44,007 nt of DNA from Pseudomonadota bacterium (lineage in GTDB: Bacteria > Pseudomonadota > Gammaproteobacteria > CALCKW01), in contig JBCCUP010000034.1 of assembly GCA_039196715.1 (NCBI GenBank), positions 1 to 44,007 on the forward strand. Reading direction: 5' to 3'. Positions 19,204 to 27,281 of the stretch are shown piece after piece (the stretch's first letter is position 1; every line of letters begins with the position of its first letter). The notes beneath the pieces are model-generated. The model saw nothing but the letters and a program-made list of their open reading frames with translations. It did not search any database and was not told where the DNA came from. Made by a program: the position numbers and the translations under genes.

Positions 19204-19286
19204 ATCTAAATGCCTTGGCACCGGCCTTGTCAACAGATAATTTCTTTTATATCAATGGCTTATAAAATTTGAGACAGGCTTGTAAA
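19204..19286 (-). promoter_or_regulatory. Promoter and twin direct repeat upstream of the ABC-transporter operon
   Basis: On the minus strand TTGACA (19228-19233) is followed after 17 bp by TTTAGA (19205-19210; with 18 bp, TTAGAT), a good sigma70-like promoter. Upstream is an AT-rich tract. On the plus strand it contains GGCTTATAAA (19257-19266) and GGCTTGTAAA (19277-19286), direct repeats spaced exactly 20 bp, about two helical turns. This is the arrangement expected for an activator dimer, perhaps the adjacent response regulator. The 426-bp region from 18940 to 19365 holds no recognisable gene. Confidence 0.5.
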
Positions 19287-19365
19287 GGTCACAAAGTCCC
19301 ACAGTGCGTGGCAGTTCAGGATGCCGGACGGACAAAATGTCCACTTTTGCAGCCTCCGGTGCAGC

Positions 19366-21324
19366 TCACTGGGACGAGTTGTCCTCGCCGGGGAACCACA
19401 CCTTGAACGCCGCACCGCTGCCCGCCTGCGAGTCGATACTGATCAACCCGCCCACGCGCGTGACGAGTGCCTGACTGATAGACAAGCCAAGACCTGTACC
19501 CTTGCCGAGCTTGCTGGTCATGAACGGATCGAAAACGTGATCAATCAGGTGGGCCGGAATACCGGGACCGTTGTCTTCGACGCAAATCTCCGTGCCGGGT
19601 ACACCGTCACGTTCGGCTGGTCCGGTTCGGATGGACAGCTTTCCCCCGGTACCCATGGCTTGGGCCGCGTTGATGGCAAGGTTGACGATAACCTGCTGAA
19701 CTTCGGTCTCCACGATTCTGAAACGCGGGCTGGCCACGTGGCTCACCTCGGTTTCGATCGCGTGCTTGCGCAGGTCCGGGGCCACCAGGATTAGCGCGTC
19801 ATCCACGGCTTGCGACGCATCGACCAAGGTTGTCAGATCCGACATCTCGTCGGGGCGGGTGAAATTGAGCAGCTTGCCGACAATGATGTTGATTCGGTGG
19901 GTTTGGGCATCGACGAGGTCCAGTTCGGTCTGCAGTTCCTGCAACTGAGACTGGCTCAAGCCCATGCGGATCACTTCGAGGTTCCCCTGTATCACTGCGA
20001 CCGGGTTGTTGATTTCGTGCGCGACCCCTGCAGTGATCTCACCGATCGAGGCCAGCTTTTCCGACATCACCAACTGTGCAAAGGTGGATTCCAACTTGCT
20101 GTTGGCCTCCTTGAGTTCTTCCGTCCGCTGCTCCACGAGCACATTCAGGTTGTCGGCGTAGCCTCGCAACGCTGCATCGCGCTCCTCGACCTGATCGAGC
20201 AAGCGGTCGAGGTGACGCGCGACCGCACCGATCTCGTTCTTCTCCGACACGGTGCCGATCCTGGCATTCAGATCGCCCGATTCGGCCCGCGCCATGGTCG
20301 CCGTCATCTGTTCCAACGGGGCGAATACACCTCGCGCGAGCCAGAGAAACAGCGGCACGGACAGCCCGACGACCGCCACGAATGCGGCGATCAGCGTCAA
20401 CACCGTGGCATCGCGCTGCGCAGTGAAGGGGGTCTCGAGAAAGCCGGTATACAACATGCCGATGCGCTGGCCCGAGACATTGGTCAACGGCAGGTATCCC
20501 GAGATGTACCAGTTGTTGACCACGAAAGCGCGATCGAGCCACGTCTCGCCGGTCACCATGACCTTTTGCCAGACGACCTCGGACACCCGTGTGCCGAGCG
20601 CCCTGGACCCTTCGAACAAGCGTACATTGGTCGAAATTCGCACATCGTCCAGGAACAGTGTCGTGGTGCCGATGCGCGATATCTCACCTGTCGCGTCACG
20701 GTAGACCAGCGCGTTCATGGTGTCGATGAAGTCGAGGTTGCGGTTCAACAACCGTCCACCAATCAGCGCCCTCTGCCCATCACTCGCTGTCTGAGCCGCC
20801 AGGGCGAACATCCCCCGAGTCTCGACGTCCCGCGTGATTGTTCGAGCGGCCTCGGTCGGCACCAAGACGATCCGCGCCTGTGGTAGCAACGCCTCGGACA
20901 CCGTCGCAATGTCATCGGCATCGAGCAGCACAAGCTGGCCCGCTGGTCCGTCGCTTGCCGACACGCTGGCCACCGCACGCAGCGGCTCCGGCAAGCTGCC
21001 GTCAGTCAGCGAGGCCCAGACAAGGAAATCCAAACCGAGCCTCGCACGCTCCGCGCCCAGAAAGGCGTCCAGTGCAGCGTCACCCTGCTCGACTGCCCGG
21101 CTGAAACCGACGGATCGGGCAACCGCTGTCACCGCTGCAGCTTGCGTGGCTTCGATGCTGTCGAAGTACTGCTCCGCCACGCGCAGATCGCTCGCAACCT
21201 TGGCAATCAGCAAATCGTCGAACCGGTTGATCCAGCGCAACATGGTGACACCGAACAACAGCGGCAGCAGCACAACGAGCGGCAGCAGTGCGATCAGCAG
21301 AAGTCGCCAGCGGACAGACCGCAT
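19366..21324 (-). CDS. Membrane sensor histidine kinase with cache-like sensor domain
   Basis: Senses a periplasmic signal and phosphorylates the adjacent response regulator. The 652 residues run as follows. TM1 is about residues 7-29. A periplasmic single-cache-like domain follows to about 300; its end, GQRIGMLYTGFLETPF, is typical. TM2 is about 309-331, then HAMP (ARGVFAPLEQMTATMARAESGDL). A coiled coil spans about 372-425. HisKA carries His436 in GVAHEINNPVAVIQGN. HATPase_c has VNLAINAAQAM, DNGPGIP and GKGTGLGLSIS. The ligand is unknown. It is encoded 3 bp after the regulator gene and upstream of the ABC importer operon, suggesting control of uptake of the same solute. Confidence 0.9.
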   Translation of the reverse strand: MRSVRWRLLLIALLPLVVLLPLLFGVTMLRWINRFDDLLIAKVASDLRVAEQYFDSIEATQAAAVTAVARSVGFSRAVEQGDAALDAFLGAERARLGLDFLVWASLTDGSLPEPLRAVASVSASDGPAGQLVLLDADDIATVSEALLPQARIVLVPTEAARTITRDVETRGMFALAAQTASDGQRALIGGRLLNRNLDFIDTMNALVYRDATGEISRIGTTTLFLDDVRISTNVRLFEGSRALGTRVSEVVWQKVMVTGETWLDRAFVVNNWYISGYLPLTNVSGQRIGMLYTGFLETPFTAQRDATVLTLIAAFVAVVGLSVPLFLWLARGVFAPLEQMTATMARAESGDLNARIGTVSEKNEIGAVARHLDRLLDQVEERDAALRGYADNLNVLVEQRTEELKEANSKLESTFAQLVMSEKLASIGEITAGVAHEINNPVAVIQGNLEVIRMGLSQSQLQELQTELDLVDAQTHRINIIVGKLLNFTRPDEMSDLTTLVDASQAVDDALILVAPDLRKHAIETEVSHVASPRFRIVETEVQQVIVNLAINAAQAMGTGGKLSIRTGPAERDGVPGTEICVEDNGPGIPAHLIDHVFDPFMTSKLGKGTGLGLSISQALVTRVGGLISIDSQAGSGAAFKVWFPGEDNSSQ

Positions 21325-21327
21325 GCG

Positions 21328-22707
21328 CTACAAGCCCCACGACTTGCATTTACGGTCGATGGTCTTGCGCGCCACGCCGAGCCGCCTTGCTGCTTCCGCC
21401 CGATTGCCGTCACACGCCTCCAGCATGGCGAGAATGTGACGCTGTTCAACGGCGGCGAGACGCTCGGTCTCGAGTTCACCGGCTGCCGGTTCAAGGGCGT
21501 CTTCGAAACTGCCGCGGATCAGCGCGCGCTCGACCGCGTTGCGCAGCTCCATGACATTGCCGGGCCAGTCGTGTGACAGAAAACGCCGCCGCGCCAACGC
21601 CGTAAACTCGGGTAACACCACGCCCATTCGTGCCGCGAGCGCCTCGGCAAAATAGGTGATCAGTTCGAGCACATCTTCGTGCCTCTCACGCAACGGCGGC
21701 TGAACGATCTCCACCACGGTCAACAAGTAGAAGAGCTCGAGCCGAAAGACATTGTCTTTGGTCATGTCGGACAGGCGTCGCGTGACGGAACTCACGATAC
21801 GCACATCGAGCTCCACGCTGCGACTTGCGCCCATCGGGCTGAACCGCCCGGTAACCAGCAGTTCGGCGAGCACGTGTTGGCAATTCAGCGACAGCATGTC
21901 GACGTCTTCGAGGTACAAGGTGCCGCCTGCCGCGCTCTGCAAGATCCCATCCTGACGCACCACCGAGCCATCGAGTTGGGTTTCAAGACGCCCGAACAGC
22001 CGCTCCTTGAAGGCGTCTTCCTCCATGCCGTAGCAATGCAGCCACACAAAAGGGTGTGCAGACCTCGCCGACGACGCGTGCAGCATCCGTGCGGCCACTT
22101 GCTTTCCGGAGCCGACTTCGCCCCGAATGACCACATTGGCAGCGGTTTTGGCCGCCCGCTGGATGGACTGCCGGACCTGTTGAATCTCCGCCGAGGTGCC
22201 GAGCAGGGCATCCCGGTTCTTGAGGATATCCCTGCCCGATTCAAGCTCGTGCCGCAACACCGAGTTCTGACGCCTCAGACGCGCCCGCTCCAGGCTGTGC
22301 GAAATGGCGTTGAGGACCTGGTTGCTGCGAAACGGTTTGAGCAGAAAATCGCTCGCGCCGGCCCGAATCGCTTGAATCGCGGTGTCGAGGTCAGCGTGCG
22401 CCGTGATCAGAATGGCATCGCTGAACAAACCGATCTGCCGCTGCTCCACGAGCCAGTCCAGACCGGTCTTGTCCGGCATGATGTTGTCCAGGACAATCAC
22501 GTCATAGGCGTTTTCATCGAGCAGCCGCGACGCACTTCGCGTGTCTTCGGTGACGTCGACGCGGCCACAATTCCCGGTCAACACCTTGGCCAGAAAATTT
22601 CGAATCCCGGGTTCGTCGTCGAAGACAAGAACGGCAGCCTGAGACAGCGCGTCCGAAAACTCCGCCTTGGCCGGCGACAAGGAAACCGTTTCAGTGAGTT
22701 CGGCCAT
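21328..22707 (-). CDS. NtrC-type response regulator lacking the GAFTGA loop
   Basis: Response regulator of 459 residues. The receiver domain (25-140) has the acidic pocket FDDE, phosphoacceptor Asp74 (IVLDNIMPDKTG) and Lys124. The AAA+ domain (about 165-390) has a Walker A variant GEVGSGK (196-202), GGTLYLEDVD near 261-270 and arginine fingers around PPLRERHED. The Fis-type helix-turn-helix is at the end (AVEQRHILAMLEACDGNRAEAARRLGVARKTI). Where sigma54 activators have GAFTGA, this protein reads LFGRLETQLDGSV, so sigma54 contact is not expected. It may act on a sigma70 promoter, as known for GAFTGA-less NtrC-family members such as TyrR and Rhodobacter NtrC. It is upstream of and nearly fused to the kinase gene. 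Confidence 0.9.
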   Translation of the reverse strand: MAELTETVSLSPAKAEFSDALSQAAVLVFDDEPGIRNFLAKVLTGNCGRVDVTEDTRSASRLLDENAYDVIVLDNIMPDKTGLDWLVEQRQIGLFSDAILITAHADLDTAIQAIRAGASDFLLKPFRSNQVLNAISHSLERARLRRQNSVLRHELESGRDILKNRDALLGTSAEIQQVRQSIQRAAKTAANVVIRGEVGSGKQVAARMLHASSARSAHPFVWLHCYGMEEDAFKERLFGRLETQLDGSVVRQDGILQSAAGGTLYLEDVDMLSLNCQHVLAELLVTGRFSPMGASRSVELDVRIVSSVTRRLSDMTKDNVFRLELFYLLTVVEIVQPPLRERHEDVLELITYFAEALAARMGVVLPEFTALARRRFLSHDWPGNVMELRNAVERALIRGSFEDALEPAAGELETERLAAVEQRHILAMLEACDGNRAEAARRLGVARKTIDRKCKSWGL

Positions 22708-23157
22708 GAAGCACCTGCCGGGTTACACGCGTTGCTACAATTTCGCAAGCGGGGCACCACATTGCAATGCCTGTCTCGGCCGTTCCGCGCGCCGGCCGAC
22801 GCACTCGCACTGCGGATGCCGGCGTCAGGCGGGCCGACGAGCGTCAGTCCACCCCAGTGGGACAGGGCCTCTGCTTCAAAGCCGAACAGGCCATTTCATT
22901 CGCACTAGAACATCCAGCGACCTGTGCGCCATGCCCGGGTCCGACGGTGCGGAAACGGGTGCTCGAACACTTAGCGCGAATGCGCTTGACGTGCTGTCAG
23001 GACATCGCCACACCGCGGTCTGCCAGTGGCGCCTTTTTGCGTAGCTGCCGAAGAACACGTCGTGGCGACGGCACGGTTTCGCGGCGATGACACCGATCCG
23101 ACTGACACCGGTGTGCATGACGCTGTCTGGCTGCTCCCTTGCCGCACGGCAAGGGGG
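22708..23157. other. Intergenic region between the regulator gene and the AtuA-DUF4387 pair
   Basis: These 450 bp lie downstream of the AtuA-DUF4387 genes and upstream of the response-regulator gene. Short frames on either strand give no recognisable protein. The only clear structure is the hairpin at 23136-23155, listed separately. It must also hold the promoter of the two-component operon, but no convincing -35/-10 pair was found. Confidence 0.5.
23136..23155 (-). terminator. Hairpin directly after the DUF4387 gene
   Basis: Perfect 8-bp stem CCCTTGCC/GGCAAGGG with a 4-nt loop, starting 2 bp after the stop codon of the DUF4387 gene. No T-tract follows on the minus strand, so it may be a stabilising 3' hairpin or a Rho-dependent end rather than an intrinsic terminator. 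Confidence 0.4.
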
Positions 23158-23478
23158 TCACAGCACGTGCTGTAATTGCATCTCGGCGAGCAGACTGGCG
23201 AAACCGGCGCCGTGCATGTCGCGATCGCCAAGCGTGCCCTGAACCGCCGGCCGCGGCAGGCTGAACTTGATCACCCGCAGGTCATCGAGCACGTAGCGCT
23301 CGACGCGGTCGGCAACCGTGCCGTAGCGTGCGGCAACGGCTTCGGTGTCAAGCCCGTCCCGCACCTGTTCAAACGCGTCCTGGCTGGCGAAGAACACATC
23401 GATGGTGAGCCAGAACGGGCCAGCGTTCTTGCTGCGCACGGACGCCGCCACATCGGCGACACGAAGTGGCATGGTCAC
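23158..23478 (-). CDS. DUF4387-family protein (AtuA partner)
   Basis: Small cytosolic protein of 104-106 residues with no known activity. The start is either GTG 23476-23478, which overlaps the AtuA stop in a GTGA junction, or ATG 23470-23472. Family-like features are the opening MPLRVADVAASVRSKNAGPF, then LTIDVFFASQDAFEQV, and near the end FSLPRPAVQGTLGDRDMHGA. That RP..QG...D.D.HGAQ-type segment is typical of DUF4387. These proteins are habitually encoded right after AtuA-like proteins and are sometimes fused to them, as the coupling here suggests. They probably form a two-component enzyme of unknown reaction. Confidence 0.82.
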   Translation of the reverse strand: MTMPLRVADVAASVRSKNAGPFWLTIDVFFASQDAFEQVRDGLDTEAVAARYGTVADRVERYVLDDLRVIKFSLPRPAVQGTLGDRDMHGAGFASLLAEMQLQHVL

Positions 23479-24818
23479 AATGCGATCACCTCAAGGTCGA
23501 AGGCCGCCATGGGGTCGGCGAGCGCGAGCACGTGGTGCAGACAGAATTCGTGGACCGCACCGCGCGCCATTTCGGGCGGCGAGAAGGGAAAGGCAAAGGT
23601 GGGCATCGGCTCGTCGTCCGTCAACGGGCAGTGCAACAGCAGCGGGTTCACCGCCTTGGCGACATCGGTGGCGGTCGCCTGATCAGCTGCCGTGACAATC
23701 GCCAGCACGCCGATTTCGTGCACGTCGCTGCGACGGGTCTCGAGCGCACCGAGGGTCGCGTCACGCCCGATGACGCGCAGTTGCAGCTCCACACCAGTGA
23801 GGCCACGCGCCGCCAAACGCGCTTGCACGGTGCGCTCGATGCGCGCCGTCCAGTCGTCGATCTGCTGCACGTAGCGCGCGTCCCGCACCAGCACCAGCGA
23901 CGCGGTCTGGAAGCCCGCCACGCGGGCGCCTTCGAGTTTCACCGTGTAGGGCGCGGTCGGCACCCACACGCTGCCCTCGACCCGCACACTGCGCGCATCG
24001 ACGGTCGAATACCGCGCCTGGCTCACGTCCAGGTAGCCACCCGGTTCGTACAATCTGAGCGGGTTGCTGTTCTCGTAGAGCATGTGAGCCGAGACCGTGT
24101 GCGGCGTGGCTGCGGCCTCGGCGGCCATCGGCGTGAGCGTGAAGCCGCTGTCGTCGAAGTGGATCATCACCGTGCCGGTGTCCGGGTGGGTGGTCGCCAG
24201 CGCACCGCACTCGCCGATCTTCGCGCCGTGCCACGCACCACCGGCGTGGCAGCCACGCGCCAGCGGCAACGCGGCGATCAGCGCCGTGTCGGTCGTGCGG
24301 CCTGCGATGACGATGTCGGCCCCGGTTGCGATCGCCGCCTGCACCGCTTCCGCACCGGCCAGCGCCACCACGTTCGTGCAGTTTTCAACGGTCTCGGGCG
24401 TCACCGCAGGCGCGCCGGGCAGCGCGGTCACACGCCCGTCACGCATCGCGGCGGCGATGTCTCTCGGGGCCTGCCCGCACTTGAGCACCGCGACCCGCTC
24501 GTGCGTTCCCCGCTCCGCGGCAATCTCACGCGTGATGTCGACCAGCCAGTCGACCGCGCTGTCGGCACCAGACGTGCCGGCGGTGCCGATGACGAGCGGC
24601 ACGCCGGCCTCGGAGCGGGCCGCCATCAGCGCCGACCACTCGGCCTTGATCGTGGAGCGCGCGTACTTGCTCGTGCCGGTGCCGAGGTAGTGCGGCCCAC
24701 TGTCAGTCGAACCGCCGTCGATCGCGATGATGTCGGGCCCGGCCGCCACGCCCGCCGCCAACGCGGCCGGATCGCAGCCGATGCCGAGCGCGCCCGACGG
24801 AATCAACACCTTGACCAT
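23475..24818 (-). CDS. AtuA-like protein (DUF1446 family)
   Basis: Related to AtuA of the citronellol/geraniol (acyclic terpene utilisation) pathway, whose biochemical role is not established. The start was set at ATG 24816-24818 (MVKVLIPSGALGIGCDP), giving 447 residues, the normal family length; the open frame beyond it has no similarity. Typical segments are PDIIAIDGGSTDSGPHYLGTG near the N-terminus, VLKCGQAPRDIAAAM, GADIVIAGRTTDTALIAALPL, GAKIGECGAL, and YENSNPLRLYEPGGYLDVSQA. None of the other atu genes (acyl-CoA dehydrogenases, geranyl-CoA carboxylase) are nearby, so a terpene role is not supported by context. It is transcribed divergently from ubiG and coupled to the DUF4387 gene. Confidence 0.86.
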   Translation of the reverse strand: MVKVLIPSGALGIGCDPAALAAGVAAGPDIIAIDGGSTDSGPHYLGTGTSKYARSTIKAEWSALMAARSEAGVPLVIGTAGTSGADSAVDWLVDITREIAAERGTHERVAVLKCGQAPRDIAAAMRDGRVTALPGAPAVTPETVENCTNVVALAGAEAVQAAIATGADIVIAGRTTDTALIAALPLARGCHAGGAWHGAKIGECGALATTHPDTGTVMIHFDDSGFTLTPMAAEAAATPHTVSAHMLYENSNPLRLYEPGGYLDVSQARYSTVDARSVRVEGSVWVPTAPYTVKLEGARVAGFQTASLVLVRDARYVQQIDDWTARIERTVQARLAARGLTGVELQLRVIGRDATLGALETRRSDVHEIGVLAIVTAADQATATDVAKAVNPLLLHCPLTDDEPMPTFAFPFSPPEMARGAVHEFCLHHVLALADPMAAFDLEVIAL

Positions 24819-24965
24819 GTGGGCTCTCGCTGTCCGTGTCTCGGGCTGTAGGGTGACCGCACAGTGTACTGCAGTGCGGCCGTGCGCGGTTCGGACAGTG
24901 CTTGCCCTGCCCTGCCGTGCAGGCCACACTCCGTCCACCCGACACCCGCGCTTCCGGTCCCTGTG

Positions 24966-25664
24966 ATGCACGCCAACGCCGACCCCGACGAACTCGCCAA
25001 ATTCGACGCGCCCACCGACTGGTGGGCACGCGACGGCGAATTCAAACCGCTGCACGACATCAACCCGCTCCGCCTGCAGTTCGTGATCGACCGCTGTCCA
25101 CTGCGCGGCAAACGGGTGCTCGACGTCGGCTGCGGTGGCGGCATCTTCAGTGAAGCGCTGGCACGCGCGGGCGCCGAGGTCACCGGCATCGACCTGGCGA
25201 GCCAGGCGCTCGAGGTCGCGCGCCAGCACGCCGCGGACTCCGGGCTGCAGATCGACTACCGCACAGTGTCTGCCGAGCAGCACGCCGACGAGGCACACGG
25301 CCAATACGACGCGGTCAGTTGCCTCGAGATGCTCGAGCATGTCCCGGACCCCACGGCCGTGGTGCGCGCCCTTGGCAGCCTGGTCGCGCCGGGCGGGCAT
25401 GTCTTCCTCTCGACCTTCAACCGCAACCCCAAATCCTATCTGTTCGGCATCCTCGCCGCCGAGCGCGTGTTGCGCCTGGTGCCGGCCGGCACGCACGACC
25501 ACGCGAAGTTCATCACCCCAGCCGAACTCGCCCGCCAGTGTCGAGAGGCCGGACTTGGCTTGTCGGAGCTTGTCGGCATGAGCTACAACCCGCTGACCCG
25601 ACGCTACCACCTGGGCCGCAACATCGACGTCAATTACCTCGCCCACGCGCGCCGCGCACCGTGA
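24966..25664 (+). CDS. ubiG: Ubiquinone biosynthesis O-methyltransferase UbiG
   Basis: SAM-dependent methyltransferase carrying out both O-methylations of ubiquinone synthesis. The 232 residues start MHANADPDELAKFDAPTDWW (ATG 24966; an adjacent GTG at 24963 is possible). Signatures are WWARDGEFKPLHDINPLRL, motif I VLDVGCGGGIFSEALA, motif II-like CLEMLEHVPDP, and the UbiG C-terminal part STFNRNPKSYLFGILAAE and THDHAKFITPAEL. Its TGA stop overlaps the next gene's ATG (TGATG), giving translational coupling to the phosphatase gene, the same ubiG-mupP order as in Pseudomonas. Confidence 0.96.
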   Translation: MHANADPDELAKFDAPTDWWARDGEFKPLHDINPLRLQFVIDRCPLRGKRVLDVGCGGGIFSEALARAGAEVTGIDLASQALEVARQHAADSGLQIDYRTVSAEQHADEAHGQYDAVSCLEMLEHVPDPTAVVRALGSLVAPGGHVFLSTFNRNPKSYLFGILAAERVLRLVPAGTHDHAKFITPAELARQCREAGLGLSELVGMSYNPLTRRYHLGRNIDVNYLAHARRAP

Positions 25665-26332
25665 TGCCTGGCACGCCGCGCACCCAAGGGGTGTTTTTCG
25701 ACCTCGATGGCACCCTGATCGACACGGCCCCGGACATGGGTGGCGCACTCAACCGCATGCTGGCGGCCCACGGTCGCGCGCCGATCGCGGCATAGGCCTA
25801 CCGCCATCTGGTCTCGGACGGGTCACGCGCCCTGACCCGCCTCGGCTTCGGCGCGCCGCGTGACGACGCGGAGCAGGCCGAGCGCGTCGCGGAATTCCTC
25901 AGCCACTACCGCGAGTGCCTGGCGGACGCGTCGGTGTTGTTCCCGGGTGTTGCGGCGTTGCTCGACGCCCTGGATGCGCGCGGCCTCGCCGTCGGTATCG
26001 TGACCAACAAGCCCGGTGCGTTCACCGAACCGCTGCTACAGCAACTCGGCTTGCGCCATCGCTTCAGCAGTGTGGTCAGCAGCGACACACTGCCAAAACG
26101 CAAACCCGACCCCGATCCGATCTGGCACGCAGCGGCCGAATCCGATGTCGACTCGGCCGCCTGCATCTATGTCGGCGACGCCGAGCGTGACATCGTCGCC
26201 GGCCGCGCCGCCGGCATGCGCACCCTGGCGGTCGAGTGGGGCTACTTCCCCGCCGACACCCGACTCAGCGACTGGCAACCCGACGCCGTCGTGGCGCACC
26301 CCGCCGACATTCTCGATCACCTGGTGGGCTGA
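25664..26332 (+). pseudogene. mupP: MupP-like HAD phosphatase interrupted by an amber codon
   Basis: HAD phosphatase, by synteny with Pseudomonas ubiG-mupP-yciK most likely N-acetylmuramic acid 6-phosphate phosphatase of peptidoglycan recycling; phosphoglycolate phosphatase is the alternative. ATG 25664 opens MPGTPRTQGVFFDLDGTLID (catalytic Asp13/Asp15). At 25793-25795 a TAG interrupts codon 44. The same frame continues without shift to 26332, with all remaining motifs: IVTNKP, KRKPDPDP and VGDAERD. The C-terminal YFPADTRLSDWQPDAVVAHP resembles MupP. The TAG needs only one base change from GAG (Glu) or CAG (Gln). Several neighbours end in TAG, so TAG is a true stop here. A recent nonsense mutation or a base-call error explains it best. 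Confidence 0.85.
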
Positions 26333-26958
26333 TGGACATCGGCTTCGTCGCCGTCCTGATCGGCTGGAGTCTGGGTGCGGCCAGCCCGGGACCGGCCACG
26401 CTCGCGCTCTCGGCGACAGCGATGGCCCACGGTCGTGCCGCCGCGGTGGCGCTGGCTGCGGGCATCACCACCGGTTCGGCCGCGTGGGGCATCGCCGCCG
26501 CGCTTGGCCTCTCGGCCATCATGGTGAGTCAGGTGTGGTTGTTCGAAGCGGTCCGCTGGGCGGGCGCGACCTACCTGCTCTGGCTGGCGGTCCGCGCTGC
26601 ACGCCGTGCGTGGCGGCCGACGACCACCGTGCGGTCGGACGTGTCCGTACCACTTCGCCAACTCTACCGGCGCGGCTTGCTACTGCACCTGACCAACCCC
26701 AAGGCCATTTTCGGTTGGGGCAGCGTGTTTGCGGTGGTTCTGCCACCGGGCAGCGACACCGGCGCCATCTGGTTTCAGTTCGCCTGCTTCATCGTCGCCT
26801 CGGCCGGTGTGTTCTTCGGCTACGCCGTGGCGTTTTCGCACCGCGCCGTCGCGGCCCGGTACCGACGCAGTCAGCGGTGGTTCGACGGCGCGTTTGCCGC
26901 CTTCTTCGGCGCCGCCAGCGTGCACTTCATGACCTTCAGGGTCAGCCAGGGCGGCTGA
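26332..26958 (+). CDS. LysE/RhtB-family amino-acid exporter
   Basis: Inner-membrane exporter of about 208 residues, starting at ATG 26332, which overlaps the stop of the phosphatase frame. Typical LysE/RhtB features are the N-terminal helix with ASPGPATLALSATAMAHGR (the conserved PGP motif), AAGITTGSAAWGIAAALGLSAI, WAGATYLLWLAVRAARRAW, and LLLHLTNPKAIFGW, where NPK is the family motif after the hydrophilic loop. Roughly six hydrophobic helices are present. Substrate cannot be predicted: family members export basic amino acids, threonine, homoserine lactone or leucine. It replaces the yciK gene that usually follows mupP; yciK itself is found 2.6 kb downstream. Confidence 0.9.
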   Translation: MDIGFVAVLIGWSLGAASPGPATLALSATAMAHGRAAAVALAAGITTGSAAWGIAAALGLSAIMVSQVWLFEAVRWAGATYLLWLAVRAARRAWRPTTTVRSDVSVPLRQLYRRGLLLHLTNPKAIFGWGSVFAVVLPPGSDTGAIWFQFACFIVASAGVFFGYAVAFSHRAVAARYRRSQRWFDGAFAAFFGAASVHFMTFRVSQGG

Positions 26959-26977
26959 CGTCGGGCCGCGCCGACAC

Positions 26978-27121
26978 TCAGTTGGTCGACACCTCACCGC
27001 CGGGCGACAGGGTGTTGTCCTCGAGCGGGTTGCTGTAGAAGGTGCGGTCTTTCCCGATGTTGATTCCGAACCACATCCCGACCACAAATCCCAGCAACAG
27101 ACCAAAGCACAGCCTTTTCAC
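26978..27121 (-). CDS. Small single-span membrane protein (47 residues)
   Basis: Minus-strand frame from GTG at 27119-27121 to TGA at 26978-26980, too short for routine gene finding. It begins VKRLCFGLLLGFVVGMWFG: a short basic start and one hydrophobic helix with G-rich spacing. A polar tail follows (INIGKDRTFYSNPLEDNTLS, ending EVSTN). A GAGAAGGG purine tract lies just upstream of the GTG. Its design resembles the 32-residue peptide at 13781-13879 (basic, GxxxG helix, polar tail), though sequences are not alignable beyond the helix. No family recognised. It is convergent with the exporter gene and could be an orphan membrane peptide or a chance frame. Confidence 0.5.
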   Translation of the reverse strand: MKRLCFGLLLGFVVGMWFGINIGKDRTFYSNPLEDNTLSPGGEVSTN

Positions 27122-27281
27122 GTGACCCTTCTCGCTCAAACGTTTGATGCATTCATGCTACCACGCGGTCACAAGCGCTCCCACAGCCGCCGGCTTCCTG
27201 TCCAAGCTGCAAGCCGTCGGGCAGTGGCGGTGCGTCACCGGGGTGCCGTGCCGGTGCGCCGCAGCGCGTGGCGGCGCGTCA

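Noticed and set aside
19215-19231. Sigma54-like TGGCACC-N4-TTGTC
   Set aside because: The -12 GC is missing, it faces the end of the kinase gene rather than a start codon, and it overlaps a better sigma70-type -35 for the importer operon.
22876-23118. 80-codon minus-strand frame in the gap before the response regulator
   Set aside because: No family resemblance and no ribosome site; composition like other chance frames.
24840-24900. Imperfect palindrome in the divergent AtuA/ubiG gap (CGCAC...GTGCG)
   Set aside because: Only short arms match, with internal mismatches; not distinct enough from background in a high-GC genome to call an operator.
25793-25795. Amber codon as a reassigned or programmed readthrough codon
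   Set aside because: Other genes here (response regulator, Cas6-RT, DinB-like protein, small peptide at 13781) end at TAG, and there is no visible readthrough context, so a point mutation or base-call error is simpler.
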